Source: Tenebrio molitor (Eukaryota > Arthropoda > Insecta > Coleoptera > Tenebrionidae). Taken from it: a stretch of DNA of 64,000 nucleotides. The stretch spans positions 30,814,001 through 30,878,000 of the forward strand of contig NC_091047.1 in the NCBI RefSeq assembly GCF_963966145.1, given 5' to 3'. Within the stretch, counting starts at the first letter, position 1, and every line of letters begins with the position of its first letter. Shown in pieces: positions 1-12,569 of this stretch. The notes under the pieces are model-generated. The model was not told the DNA's origin. It saw nothing but the letters and a program-made list of their open reading frames with translations, and did not search any database. The translations under genes and the position numbers were made by a program.

Positions 1-621
1 TTCTTAACCGTAGCCTGTATTATGAAAATCCCCTTTACGTTCAGAGCAGAAAAGTATTAATTCCGTTAATTTATTGCAATAGAATAAATTGTGAGGTGTA
101 CTTATTCTTAATAAAATGATTCAGTATTAAACAACAATAAACTAAAAGCTTATTTTGTTTAAGTTACATAATACTATTTTTGTGCGTATTTATTGAGCGA
201 AAATGTTAGTTTCAGTGTTTCTTGAAAAGTGGACAATTTGGACTTACGCTTGTCTCGTCCTCAAGTACAGCTACGTATTTAACTATGATAAGTGTCAGTA
301 TATTACACATAAGGGTTGTGATCGCATTCGTTTTAAGCAGTAGTAGTAAGAAATCTGTGGAAAAAACGAGTCTTCAGCTTAGATAAGTTGTATTTTACCT
401 CCTAGAAACAAACACTTAGTAGATTCGTCCGTGTTTACGTGATACCCTCGAACCGGAACGTTAACAGTGGTTCATGGATTTTAATAGTATATTATGTCAT
501 TAAGAGTAGAAGTGTCTCTTTTTGTGCTGAGCCCAGAGATTGAAGACCGAAACGCAGTTGAGGTCGACAACTCGGCGAAGCACAAAAAGAGCTTGTACTC
601 TGAATGATATATGTATACTAT
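1..621. other. AT-rich noncoding stretch
   Basis: I see no gene. The short open frames have no recognisable domain and end in low-complexity sequence. The dispersed repeat starting near 622 is listed separately. Confidence 0.5.
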
Positions 622-1160
622 TTTATCTTCAAGCGGATCACAAAAAAAAATCGAACATGAACTCACTTATTTATTTTTCTTTTCCTGCAGTTACAATCTT
701 CAAATTTTAAGGCACTAGTAATTTCTACTTCCCTTGTTATTGGTACTTGAAGTTTCGATAATATTAGTAAAGTCTACAATGCTATCCAATCTATCCGATG
801 TACTTTCTACAAATTTCCACGTAAAATTTTCCCAAAATGGTGAATGATCGCGATCTGTAATTTTTAGTATCCTGAACTTTTACAATGATAGCAGAGCCCA
901 AATCTTCGATATCTCTCATTGTCAAATTGGTGAATTCATCACATCACAAGCGCCGGTCAGCATAACCTACAATAATAATTTATAATTCTTCCTCTAGGGA
1001 ACTCAGAAATTTTACCTTTGTAGCCAGATACTTTTCATCATGATTCATGAGCATTATTATACATACACAATTTAATCATACACTTTTCGGGAATTTGGTG
1101 GGACTAGATCCTACATAGTTTGCCGCGATCTGCGTCAATTCTCAAGGCGCGGAATCCGTA
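622..1160 (+). repeat. Dispersed repeat family A, longest copy
   Basis: This segment recurs in two parts elsewhere. Its left part (about 622-790) matches 63037-63200. Its right part (about 795-1160) matches 55645-56035. The matches share long blocks, such as the run around TTTTCTTTTCCTGCAG on the left and the block containing GATAGCAGAGCCCAAATC on the right. No coding potential or terminal inverted repeat is evident. It is probably a degraded transposon or retroposon whose full unit is at least 530 bp. Confidence 0.7.
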
Positions 1161-1796
1161 TCGGCACCGGACGTCAGTTAACCGCTAAATATAACAAAAA
1201 TTATCAAAACGTGAATAGCAAACGATTACAACTTAGAGCTGTTTACTTTTTAAGAGTTGTTATAATATTTTGAAAACTGGATGAAAGTGGGACGAATGTG
1301 GAAAGTTCGTTAAGACCGTTGAAGACCGTTTGTCGTAAAATTGTGGCAAACGTGAGATTTGCGAGAATCGGACCAACGGTCGATGCATTAGGATTATGCA
1401 CGGTCTAATAAATTATATGAGTAGTAAGACAACGGTTAAGTTGGAAATCGGTTAAAAATTATGTAATGAGAGTAACTTCTGATTGGAGCTCCAGTTTAGC
1501 CGTTGTAAATAATGAATCCTGAATGCATGAAAGAATGATAGAGGGATGTTTGAATTTGAGTAAAAGATGTGAACGGAAGCTTCGGAGACGAGTCCCAACT
1601 TAGACCGATTATATTTGTAAAGTGTACCTTATTTTATTAAACATTTATTAGAAGTTCAACTTTTACTATCCTGACAAGTGTAAAAGAAGTGAAAAGTGTA
1701 CAACACCTAAAATAAAATCCTTTAACAATTTCATCAGGAGTGGAATTATTACAGGGGTAATTTAATTATTTCATATTTCGTGTAATCGATACATAA
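1161..1796. other. Noncoding stretch without recognised features
   Basis: I see no coding frame, inverted repeat or match to other parts of the window. Confidence 0.45.
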
Positions 1797-1990
1797 TTGT
1801 AATTGATAAATAAATCGTGACAAATACTTCAAATGACCTTACATTTGACTCGGTCGAGCCGCCTCTGAGACACTACTACTCCTAGGACTTGAAGTAATTC
1901 TACTCCGGTCAGAAAAAAAAAGAAACTTTAACCGTCTCGATGGAGATACATAAAGGCCCGATTTTCGACCGCTTCAAGATAAAATAATTG
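1797..1990 (+). repeat. Dispersed repeat family B, copy 1
   Basis: It begins with GTAATTGATAAATAAATCGT and runs through a block around ATGGAGATACA to a segment resembling ATTTTCGACCGCTTCAAGAT. The same order of blocks recurs at 38334-38560 and 57645-57935, all in + orientation. It does not code for protein. A SINE-like or MITE-like origin is possible, but I see no clear Pol III boxes or inverted ends. Confidence 0.7.
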
Positions 1991-2837
1991 TTGAAGCTTT
2001 TGTGTCAATTATTTTTTGAATGTCAAAATCAGTTTTATTTTTTCTCACACTTTGCATGTCGAAAGATTTTTATGCATGCCTTACAAATTGTGTTGGTGTG
2101 TTTCGAGAAACTGGCTCTGGGACTCATAAAAAAGGTGCTGGTAGGCCAATCGTTCGTACCGAAGAAATCGCCACACAAAATAAGTTAAGACGGACGTTTT
2201 CCAATTCATGACCACCTTTGACCAAGATAATTTTTGATACCCCGGTACAATGTTATCAAAAAGAAAATAAATCAGAGCAGCCGTTGCAAATTATCGGAAT
2301 TATATACAAATAAGTGTTCAATGCATGGGCGTAGAAAATTTGTGGTCTCAAACCCAAATTTGTAATAAATCGTACCTCATGAATTTTACGCGTTAAAATT
2401 ATAATTACATATTGTCCATTTTATTATTATTATTTGATAACGGAGAAAATTTATAAAATAAACAAGAGAAACATTTTACATTCGTAACAATGGGTAATTT
2501 ACCAGCTTTATTGCTAAACGCGACGCGCCACTGGTAAGCAGATTTTTTGGTGAAACGTCAAAGAAACATCGCCGGTGTGCTAGAAAACAAGTTTACTGTA
2601 ATTGTAAGCAATAATTATTTCAGAATAAGTGGTAACATGGGTTTTACCATTGAAGATAAAGCATTAATTATTAATAATTAATTTATTTCTAATAGAATTT
2701 TTCGAGAGGTAGGCACCCAAGAAAACGACTGTGCATTGCAAGTATACATAGTCGTACGAGCAAGTTCTGACAAACTATTCGATGAAACAAAATATGACGT
2801 AGCACTCTTGATTTGTTTTGTCTGATCACCCGGTGTT
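1991..2837. other. AT-rich noncoding stretch
   Basis: Two short overlapping open frames (1988-2211) lack recognisable domains. I see nothing else in this stretch. Confidence 0.4.
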
Positions 2838-3010
2838 TATCAGGTGTTTTTTTAAATTTCACCTCAAAGTAGGCCTTGAAGGGTCGACTGTGAAAGCACC
2901 ACTCGTGTAAAAACGTAAAATTTAAACAGCTGAGCCATGATCCGTAATCCGTATAGTGCGTTCACAATCGACTCTCAACGCCTACTCAGAGGTGGAATAA
3001 AAAAAAAACC
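2838..3010 (-). mobile_element. MITE family C, copy 1
   Basis: The two halves are inverted copies: the left half ends near GGGTCGACTGTGAAAGCAC, and the right half begins near GTGCGTTCACAATCGACTCT. The reverse complement of this copy matches 52908-53083, including the central GTAAAAACGTAA and TTTAAACAGCTGA. That makes it a two-copy foldback family in this window. Confidence 0.75.
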
Positions 3011-3663
3011 GATACATGGCTGAATTTCGAGAGTTCAATATCATTAAAGTAATTTTGATATCAACAAACTTAAGCCACAAAATTTTTTAAAAACCGTCTA
3101 AAATGCATATTTTTGAATATAAAAAATCTTCTTCCAAGAAAAACAAACAACTAAAATAAATGTCCAAATCTATTGCTACTTTCTTCTTAGCAATGCGCTA
3201 ATCCTTTCTAGAATTAGAACGAACATTTTGGAAAGTTTTGGGCTGGATTGCGCCTTTTTTCTTTCACTTGCACAACACGTCTTTTGATATTATAACACCA
3301 ACATAAAGCTAATATGGTGGAGATTCGTGATCCTACCCAGATCACTTAGTAAATCACCTTCTAATAATATTTTATTACTAGCTGACCCGGCGAACTTCGT
3401 ACCGCCTCAGAATCAATAAATGTTGTGTTAACTTATTAGCTGAATTGAATTAAGTTTTTTTATTAAGATAAAATGAATAATCAAAATGAAGGAGATTATT
3501 GCACGTGATGTGCAAATGTGATTAACTCCGATGAATTTACGACAATTCATTGATAGAGTACTGAAAAATTAAGTTTTTTCGGTAAATTCATTTGCAAGAA
3601 GTGAGAGTATAACGAGCAGTAGAGCAAATTGCTGTGTCCCGAGTTGTAACTAACTATACTATA

Positions 3664-3818
3664 CAGTGATTTTTTTATCAATGAACCATAGGAATTGACA
3701 GGGTGTAAATTTTATTTCATGTCCGAAAAATAATTTTGAAATTAGCAATTGACGCGAAATAAAGTTTATACTTTATACCATGTAAATCTCTATGGTTCAT
3801 TGATAAAAAAATTCACTG
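3664..3818. mobile_element. Short TA-flanked MITE
   Basis: The ends are near-perfect inverted repeats of about 28 bp: CAGTGATTTTTTTATCAATG on the left, mirrored by CATTGATAAAAAAATTCACTG on the right apart from small differences. Both sides are flanked by TA. The CAGT end and TA duplication are typical of Tc1/mariner-type MITEs. It is 155 bp with no coding content. Confidence 0.85.
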
Positions 3819-3857
3819 TATAAAAATAATCCAGAATTAACAATCACCATAAACGGA

Positions 3858-4112
3858 TTGAATATTTTAATGAGTTTGGTTGGGATGCAGTCAACATCTG
3901 ACGGGAAGAAAATATGGAAAATTAAATTAAAAATTGGAAAGAGAATTACTAAGCATATGCATGTTTGTTGGAAACATTTTGTAGATGAAGATTTTGTTCC
4001 ACTGGTTTGTTGGTTTGATGGTTTGGACGCACTGTTCACTTGTTTGATAGTTTCAAGGTTAGGTATGCCGCACAGCAATAAATGTTCAACCCTAAAACAG
4101 CTTCCCCCGTGA
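3858..4112 (+). pseudogene. Possible THAP zinc-finger fragment
   Basis: This 84-codon frame contains a Trp (residue 20), followed 17 residues later by Cys37-x2-His40-Phe41 and then acidic and hydrophobic residues ending in FVP. That spacing resembles the second half of a THAP (C2CH) DNA-binding domain, as found in P-element-type transposases and their domesticated relatives. The first Cys pair is absent; a MITE ends only 40 bp upstream and may have cut the domain. Chance resemblance cannot be excluded. The frame sits inside a degraded repeat, so a transposon relic is more likely than a host gene. Confidence 0.3.
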
Positions 4113-5041
4113 CGTAGCATTACTTGGAGTAGCATTTAAATAATTACAGACAGTTGACGTACTTAAATGCATAATTAGTTATATACAGGTGCGATACACT
4201 GAATATATGAATAAGCCCATTTCTAGCGTTAGTCATGACATAGCAGCGGGTATGTTCGCAATTTCTGCAGGGATGTTAGCCTTGTAGGGTCCTTTGATGG
4301 TTGATATAAACGCGAGATTAAAAAAAAAAAAAAAACAAACAAAATTGCAAGGGGACAAATCGGACGAGCGGGCTCTCTACTACAAATTGCCCCTTATTGA
4401 GGTGAGACTCCAGTTCTTCGTCTTGTCACACTCCCGGTTTGTCTGAAATCATGGTCTAAACGTAGTGACCCATGTAACAATTGATTTCTGGTTCGCGACA
4501 CGACCCAACATTGAAGCGATTTCGGAAGGGTTGCGATCACAGAAAATCAGTTTGAAAAGTAGACCTCAACGGCAAACGCAGGCTTTCCACTCTTCTAACG
4601 CATGATGGCAGCTGACAGGGGGATAGGGAACAAATCTTTAAAACCACGGCTTTCGAATGAGACCACCCCCGCCCCATTACGACCCCTACAGTCTGAATAG
4701 CGCGCATTTCAAAAAAGGAAGTTATGTTGTCGCACCCTGTACAATGCAAAAGTACGTGTTGTTGATCACTACTGATCACACTTGGTGTTAAAACTCAGCT
4801 GACGTTAAATCTCAATTAAGTTCAAATTGTCGATGCGCGCACAATGACAGATTGTGACAGATGACATAACCTTTCAAAATGAATTTTCTTCATAATTTTT
4901 TTTTTCGTTAGTTATTCCATGTTTTAATAGTTATTCTGCTAATCGGGGCGGAGACAAATCCAACAATATAAAGATCCTAAAAATCTGTCCAGCCGTTCTT
5001 GAGTTATAAATAGCGTAACTAACCCGACTTTGTTTTATATA

Positions 5042-5950
5042 CAGTGAGCGGCAAAAGTATGGAATAAATTCCTTAAAAATTAAACAAAATTTTTTTCAAA
5101 AAAATCTTTGAACAGGTCAATTTTAGTTTATAAAAATACATGTTTTAGTACCAAAGAAAATTCCAAGCAGTCATTTGTTTTCGAGTGATGACGTCATCGA
5201 TACTTTTTTTAAATGGAAACCCCCTATTTTTTTTCTTAATTCTGATAGCCCTTTTAATTGTCTAAATGACAGTGTAAAAATTTTGTTATCTTACATAAGG
5301 AAATTTTTGAGAAAAAAAATAATAAAGTTGGAAAAAATAAATTTTATAACGAACAAAAACAAGTCAAAAAATGAAGTAGGTAAATCAAACAGTCAAATGT
5401 TACTGTCAATTTCATTCGTATGTGTTATTTTTGTTTTACAAAACGTTTTCGAAAATGACTCATTTAACAGAAACACAACGTATAGAAATTTTAATTTTGA
5501 TTGGATGCTGGGATAAAACTAAAACAGGGGGAATTTCTTCATAAACTTGCTTATTGTCAACAAGCTGGGGGATGGCAATTCAAACATTTAATTCCATAAT
5601 TTTAAGTACTTACTAACACAGTTTTTGACTTGTTTTTGTTCGTTATAAAATTTATTTTTTCCAACTTTATTATTTTTTTTCTCAAAAATTTCCTTATATA
5701 AGATAACAAAATTTTTGTACTGGCGTTTAGACAATTAAAAGGGCTATCAGAATCGAGAAGAAAAATAGGGGGTTTCTATTTAAAAAAAGTATCGATGACG
5801 TCATAAGTCGAAAACAATTGACTGCTTGGAATTTTCTTTGGTACTAAAACGTGTATTTTTATAAACTAAAATTGACCTGTCCAAAGATTTTCTTGAAAAA
5901 AATTTTGTTTAATTTTTAAGGAATTTATTCCATACTTTTGCCGCTCACTG
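5042..5950 (+). mobile_element. Large palindromic TA-flanked element (family D, copy 1)
   Basis: The element begins CAGTGAGCGGCAAAAGTATG and ends with its reverse complement, with TA on both sides. The inverted arms extend about 350 bp and differ by scattered substitutions. The centre holds a short transposase-like N-terminus at 5455-5541. It is best read as a deletion derivative of a Tc1/mariner-superfamily transposon. A second copy, with a nested insertion, lies at 29057-30373. Confidence 0.88.
5455..5544 (+). pseudogene. Transposase helix-turn-helix N-terminal fragment
   Basis: A 29-codon frame starts MTHLTETQRIEIL, continues through a GCWDKTKT segment, then stops. This matches the pattern I know from N-terminal helix-turn-helix regions of insect mariner/Tc-like transposases (LTE-QRIEIL followed by a GD+T+T turn). 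Nothing catalytic remains. The same fragment is recognisable in opposite orientation near 29455-29575 in the second copy, so the two elements descend from one autonomous ancestor. Confidence 0.6.
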
Positions 5951-8900
5951 TATATAGATTCTCACATGTGACGCATTATGAGGTTTTTTAATTGAAAGAA
6001 ATTTCATTTTAGACGTTCTTTTAATTTATTTATGGTTTTCGTTTGTTGATATCAAAATTACGAAATATAGAAATTTAACCATGCAGGTATTATTCTTTTA
6101 TTTAATTTAAATACATAAATTATTTTTTGTGGAAATTTCCGGGTAAAATTGGAACTTCACTGCTACCATGAGTCGAAATGTTATACATGATACACGGGCA
6201 AATCAGAATTGAACAGTTTATCCAGATTTTTTTAAATAGTCAGGGTTAGCATTAAAAAATGCCAATGACGTCATTGCACCAAAACCGAAAGGGACAAAAA
6301 AGTGAAAATTATCGGAAAATGTTTCTTAAAAAAAAATTGACCTGTCTCAGTTCTCTTTGATAAATTGAACGATAAAGGAAATATTTCCATTATTTCAAAC
6401 TCACTGTACCAACGTGCTACAATGTTAATATGTTCAATATTTACACATTTCTATTTTCACTGTCATCAAGTTTGTCTTACCTATTACTTTTTACATTTAA
6501 AAATAATTTAATGCAAAAATGTTGCAAAGTACCAGTTTCATTATTTGTAAAACATGTGGAGCTTATTCCTTAACGTTTATCGTCGTATAATGCTGACGTC
6601 GAGCCACAACTCAATAGATGCTCACTTTCGGAAGAAAGTACCCTAATTGCCTGTTATTATTATTGTTCCCTTGGCATGTGCACATAATTAATTACCGTCC
6701 CGGATCCCTCTCTAGTCGACTATTGGACCTTGTAAACAAATTAACATCGTAATGGATTACGCACGGCTATAATTCTAATGGATTCATTAAAAATGGATTT
6801 TCGACACAACCGCCATCAGTGTCCGATCAAGGAACAAACCCCACCGCAAATCATTCTACTCGTGGGCGTGGCGATTCTATGAAAATATACCTACTCGTAA
6901 TCAACTTCGAATCTGCGAAGTGCGAACAATAAATGAGCACTTTAGTCGCGAAGCCGACGATTGCTTGCATTGTTTCCGAGTTTCCGTAAACACGAATTAA
7001 CAATAGAAGCTATAGGAATTCAGTTGGTAAAATAATGATCCAAACAGAACGAGGTGGTGCGGTGTTAAAATCTGCTGGTGGATGAAATACGGTCCGGAGG
7101 AAGCTTCTGTGCATTCCGGCGCGTTTCTGGAGGGAAACATGTGGTGACCGAATAGCCGCTGTCAGGCAAGGGTGATTTGGGGCCACTTTCATGTGCCAAC
7201 GTTGTCAATGAACTTGTCTAATCCAGAAATTTACTTGTTAATGAAGGTGGTGAATTCTTCGAGAGAAGCGTATTGAAGAAATTGGATCAGGCTAGATTCG
7301 ACATATCAAACGTGGCGGGTCGAATTGTTGGAGGTTTATTCTGTGAGAATGTCAGCTTTAACCCTTTTCACGAGAACCAATAACAGTCGTGTCGTGCAAC
7401 CTGACGGAGAGCAAATGAGAAGAAAATAACGTAACAAAATTGTTTTAATAAAAAACAAATGGGATTAAGAGAGGAGGGATGACAGACAGTCTAAAGAAAG
7501 CTTCCGTGTCTCGTAGTGAATGAAACGGACCGTGTTTATGTTCACTTTTTTTTTTGAAATCTGGTACAACAGGAACTTATTTCAGCGTGTCTACCTGTCT
7601 GATGAAAAAAGTTTTTCTTGCAGTTAATTTACGGTCGTCTCAAGTTGAAATATTATCTTTTTCCTTGTTGCCACTTCGTTCCATTCACAAAACGCGATTA
7701 TAATAATAATTATTACGGAATAATTGCTTTTGTATTTTAGCTCCAGGACAAGATTAATTTTTCATTTATAATACTAGGCCGCACTTGGATCCCATTAACC
7801 CTGTTTACGAATTTTTATTAAAAATTTTTGTCCTGACAGTAATTCGAGTCCGAATCATTTATAATTCCATTTCGCACCACGTTCCCTAATTATTTCTTAA
7901 AACGAACGGAATGTGTTTTGTTTGGTGGCGGTTTAGAGCGTTGAAAAACGAGATCTGCACTGAAGAATCCATACTGAAAATACCTTGAGATCATTTAAAT
8001 TTCTAATTAAAGTAGGCGTTTTTCTTCTACGATTCCGGATCCTGTCAATTGAAACGCTGTGTAAATTAGAGGTTATGTAAACATTTTGACGTCATAGCCT
8101 CCTTTAATTATAAACTTAAATGATCTCACGGTACTATAAATTAATGTGATTTTTTTTCCTTAAATTGGGAACATTTTTCAAAAATTACTTTGGCAAACCT
8201 GATATGTTAATCAATACATTGGCGCACGTACGTCATTTTGACATTTTATGTATTAATGAATTGTGTCAAATAAACGTGTACTGTACGCCTATGCTTATGT
8301 CAACTATCCCATTAAACAGCAGAGTAACCAACAATAGTACCGAGCAATCCAAAAGTTTTTCTATCAAGTGGGCCATGACAGTGGAAACGAATGTCGTTAG
8401 GCTGCAGCATATTTGGCGCGTATTTAAATGAAAATTAAAAATATGTTTTATTAGCCTCTCCGTAACCTTTGATTTTTTAAATTTGATATTTTTTTTATTT
8501 TATGGTGTAATAATAACAATGTCATGGCTCACTTGATAGAAAGACTTTTGGATCGCTCGGTATTACCAACCTATGAAAAAAAGTTACATTCATTTATAGT
8601 CACCCGGTATACGTATAATGCTCTACATTTTTACTGCTTCATAGCAGAGAATCAGCACACATCCTGTTGGACAACAAACAATGCACTGCAGTTTTTACGA
8701 AGTAGAACATACTAATATAGTTTAGTTTATGTTAGGAATGTCACATTCCTAAAATGGAGTTACTACAATTTTAAAGGAGGGGTCAACGATGTCTTGTAAG
8801 TCTGTCTAGCCTCCTGAGTTTCAAGTAGAAGATTATACATGTCGTCCGGAGCGTGGGATAAATAATCTTAGCAAGTTGTAATCAGTTCTAGACAGGTTCA

Positions 8901-9963
8901 TAGCATCGTGCAAGTAAGACACGCTACTTATCATCTTGGACCTTCTTATTAAAGATACGAAAAAAATAATTGAAAACATCTCCTATGAACAGATTATTTG
9001 TCATCAAACAAAGTTAAGAAAATGTATCAACACGTATTCAGTTGAAGAGAATAAGTTATTATTAGCTAAATATATAAAACGACATTGTTGAAGAAGCAAC
9101 TAAGACTTTCCTTGCCGCGACTGAGTAAAATTTCACCGTGAAACGGAATTCGTTCAACGGAAATGCGACAAAATATTGAGTTGCGTGTGGGATTCCATCA
9201 AGCTGGTCTTTCAACAACAAATAGTCTACTCGCACACTGTAGTATTCAATAACGTTATTACTAAAAGTTGAATTATAATGGGTGATTATTAAAATTTTCA
9301 TTTGGAGTTGGCTTCGAACGAGTTTTTATTTTTTCTGTTACTTTAGACACATGCAAGAAGGAACGACAAATGTTAGTCATAACCAAATTAAGAGAAAAAA
9401 CATTTATTGAAATGTCAAACTTGTCAGTGTCTAAGGTGCAACGGAAAACAAAGAATGATCCATAGCCAACCCTAAGTGAAAATTTTAATGGTCACCCGTT
9501 ACAATATGCAACATACAATGCGTGTGCGTTTAAATATAGAGATCATTAAATATGCACTGAGCATTTTTAGTTTCACTATTAATAAATATTTTTTATTTTA
9601 TGATTATTAATATCAAATATGCATGCTAAAATTTTCCTATAAATGGAACACGAACGTATATAAATAAACAAGCTAAATAAATTTAAAATTTGTAATGATC
9701 AAATTGTTTTGTTTTTTTTGTTAAAATGAAATAGCATCCCTGTGTTACAATACTGCTTCTAAATTGCTAACTAAAACTAATAGATTTATCATACGCTAAT
9801 TTCATACAACAATTTGTTCTACTTATGTATAGGTTCGAGTCAACCTCCGTACGTAATCTTAACGTTGTGTTTTTTAAACTGAAGGGCTGTACATATTAGA
9901 GTTTCTGCCAAACACGAGGTCAGTCGATATTTGAGTCGTGGATAATAGTTATTTACACAATTA
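5951..9963. other. Noncoding unique-looking sequence
   Basis: About 4 kb without a recognisable gene. The sequence near 6600-7250 is less AT-rich and more complex, with several CpGs, and could hold regulatory DNA for the downstream GPCR gene; that is only inference. Small frames at 8165-8431, 8524-8715 and 9062-9301 show no domain. Confidence 0.4.
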
Positions 9964-10075
9964 GTGGGATAAAAGCAATATTACAGGATTCGAGTGTGAA
10001 AATTGCAGATGACGAGGGCGTTAGCCCGAGTTCATCTGTAATCACACGACTTTCCTGTAATATGCTTTAGCCCAC
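9964..10075. repeat. Foldback hairpin with CG-rich centre (1)
   Basis: The arms pair over about 50 bp from GTGGGATAAAAGCAATATTA to its near complement ending TAGCCCAC. The centre is CGAGGGCGTTAGCCCGAG, itself nearly palindromic. A cluster of related short inverted motifs (CCACTCAGTGG and GTGGGATAAGT variants) follows at 10155-10262. Confidence 0.8.
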
Positions 10076-10154
10076 GTGTTCTGTACAAAATTTTTTCTAA
10101 GACCAACCCGAATTAAAAAAAAAAGGTAAATATTATTTATTTCCGCCAGTTTCA

Positions 10155-10262
10155 TTACACCACTCAGTGGAATAATAACTTACTTATCCCACTGAGTGGG
10201 GTCCAGTAATGAAGTTCCTTATTCCACTCAAATGAGTGGGATAAGTGTCATTTATCCCACGG
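10155..10262. repeat. Cluster of short inverted GTGGGATAAG motifs
   Basis: CCACTCAGTGG, CCCACTGAGTGGG and CACTCAAATGAGTGGGATAA occur within about 100 bp in both orientations. They echo the ends of the adjacent hairpin at 9964-10075. The cluster may be a set of broken foldback ends. Confidence 0.6.
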
Positions 10263-12546
10263 AATTAGATAAAATAAATTTAATCCTGCCTGTAAAGTGA
10301 GTGTTCGTTACTTCGTTATAGTTTTATGTATGTATGATGCGATAACATACTTTACTGAGATCCAAGAAATTGTTTACGTTATAATAATGATAAATATCAC
10401 TTTGATTATATTAAACTAGGCTGGATTCATCCAGGTGGATTTCGTTGAACAGAATACATAGAAAAATAATGTATATTTTTTGCAACGCAATCTATTTTCA
10501 TAGATAGATATTCAGAGTAAATCTAAATTTACCTGGGGAAAGGTAAGGCAACCACTACTAGTTATCAGTTACAAAGATACAATAGTGCCTTTCTACATGT
10601 AAGAGACATAGAAACCAATTTTCAATTTTCCCCTGTGGATCAAAGATGACCACTATCACTCACTGTGCTACAGATCACATAAAACTGTCCATGAAGCAAT
10701 TTTCACATAGATCCAGAGCAATAAATTATATTCACTATTTAACCATGAAAACGGAGTTATGTATACAGGCTGTATTAAAAATGGCGCATAATATTTACAT
10801 CACATTTTTCTATTATGAAATACAAGCAAAAAAACTCTAGTACTAATTTACTGTTAACCCTCGGCTCATTATGTTATTTATTAACAGTCAAACTTGGAAA
10901 TTTGCTTCGATTGTAATGGCATAATACATTTAAATGGCATCAGTAACACATAACTCAACGAGTAAAACACATACTCCAGCACCAATTTTATCATTTTAAT
11001 TATTGGTTTATTTGTAATTTCATTTGTAAAAATGCAAAGTCTTTGCTGTTCATAATTTTTGAATCTATTGCAAGATCGCAACGCCGCTAGAGTGATTTTT
11101 CGAACTCAGTAAAGTCAGAAAGTAACAAGGATTGTCATTAATGTCATTTTTTGATAATATGTAATAATAATTTAAAAACTATTCGTCTAAACTCTGTTTG
11201 TGAGGCCGATGCAGCTAAGCCATAAAACGACCGAAGCGCTGACAGATTCCAGTGCGTCCAAAACATTTCATGAATAATTAATTATTAGCAGAAGAATTAA
11301 TATTTCTAAGAAGATGAACTTTTTGGATTTCCTGCTCTAAAGTAATATCCCTTACCTAGCATCTTCCAAACATCATGTTTTCTCACTTTTACGCCCGCAC
11401 ACAGCTTTCAGAACGAGGATGGCCAGTTGGTTAACGTAAGCCGAGCGCAGTATCTTCCCGACAAAAGAAATTTGCATATGCGTGTGTTAAGCGGTGATTA
11501 TTATTGATTTGTGACAACCCAGTTTTACGACTTATTTGCAACAATATCAAAAACCGACTTTAACAAGGAGACGTCGCTAGATGTGCGACGGCTTTTCGAA
11601 CAAAAAAAAAAAATCAGGGTGGTTGCCCCGACTGCCCATTCACCACCCTGGAAGGAAACGCCTGAATATTCGTAAATTTACGAAAAAAAAGGCAAATTTT
11701 GACGCGTTTCTTGTACCTGTGGGTCAGGCCGAAAGCTCGACGCTTCCAGTTCGAATTTTTTTTGCAGGAGTTTTTTTTTTATTACTGAGTGATAGAAAAC
11801 GCATTACTGTAACCTTCTTAATTTTTTTTTTTTTTTTTTTAATCATTTTCTGAACACAATTGCTTTGTTTATAAAAGAAATAAATAGTTGACAAGTGTGT
11901 AAAGCCGATTCACGAAATGTATCATTCTTAATAACAGCCTAGTTGCCATCTTCTTGACAATAACACTTTATCATTTTATTGTCCTTTAACCGCTACCTCC
12001 ATGAGCTATCTAAATTGTCCTTTGATTGACGACGAAATATTGTAACTTTATAGGATGAGACAAAAAGAATAGAAAAAGCTATCTCAGTTTCTGCTTTACT
12101 CTCGCTCGTGGGGTGGGAAGAAGATTTATGATGTTGCCAGAGAGACATGACACCGGAAAAAGTTAAGTTGGACAGGTTTCTTTAACATCGCTTATTCTTG
12201 TTATTTTCAACAGTTGAAAAATCGGATAAAGACAAATAACGCAAATATTAATATCTTGAGCTCTGTAAAGTAAAACAACACCTACTCGTAGTTCAGGCTT
12301 AGGCAAGCTATTCTCTCTAAAATCCAGCAAGGATAATATAATTTTACAGAATCCCCAAAAACAAATTACAAGAACTAGTTACTATTACTGAGTAAATAAA
12401 TAATAATCTGACTTTACTTGAGTTTGTAATTAATTTGTCTTTTAAAATAGAGTGACATATGTCATCTTTGATTAAAATGTAGAATTTAGCTTAGACTTAA
12501 ATGAATAATTTTTCGATCTAAAAATAATATCAAGGTTTTTCATTTC
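10263..12546. other. Noncoding upstream region of the GPCR coding exon
   Basis: No coding exon is recognised. The position just upstream of the coding exon's acceptor means that at least part of it should be an intron in the 5' UTR. A less AT-rich stretch at 11390-11780 could contain promoter or leader sequence, but I see no decisive motif. A long T run lies at about 11822-11841. Confidence 0.4.
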
Positions 12547-12548
12547 AG
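12547..12548 (+). other. Splice acceptor (AG) before the GPCR coding exon
   Basis: The sequence TTTTTCATTTCAG, with a pyrimidine-rich run, precedes the exon. The first ATG of the long frame lies 21 bases after the AG, so the preceding intron interrupts the 5' UTR. Confidence 0.7.
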
Positions 12549-12569
12549 GCACCACTACCGTCCCTCATC

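Larger units (their letters stand above)
3380..5041 (+). repeat. Degraded dispersed element with recurrent insect-repeat termini
   Basis: The stretch starts with CTAGCTGACCCGGCGAACTT. It ends with a segment of the form CAGCCGTTCTTGAGTTATAA followed by CGACTTTGTTTTATATA. I remember this pair of end motifs as bounding a repeat common in arthropod genomes, but I cannot name its class with certainty. Inside are a TA-flanked MITE at 3664-3818, a possible THAP fragment near 3858-4003, and an A-run at 4321-4336. The element therefore seems to be an old copy broken by later insertions. Confidence 0.5.

Noticed and set aside
5175..5516. A 113-residue + strand frame
   Set aside because: It runs along the palindromic arm of a transposon derivative and shows only low-complexity composition.
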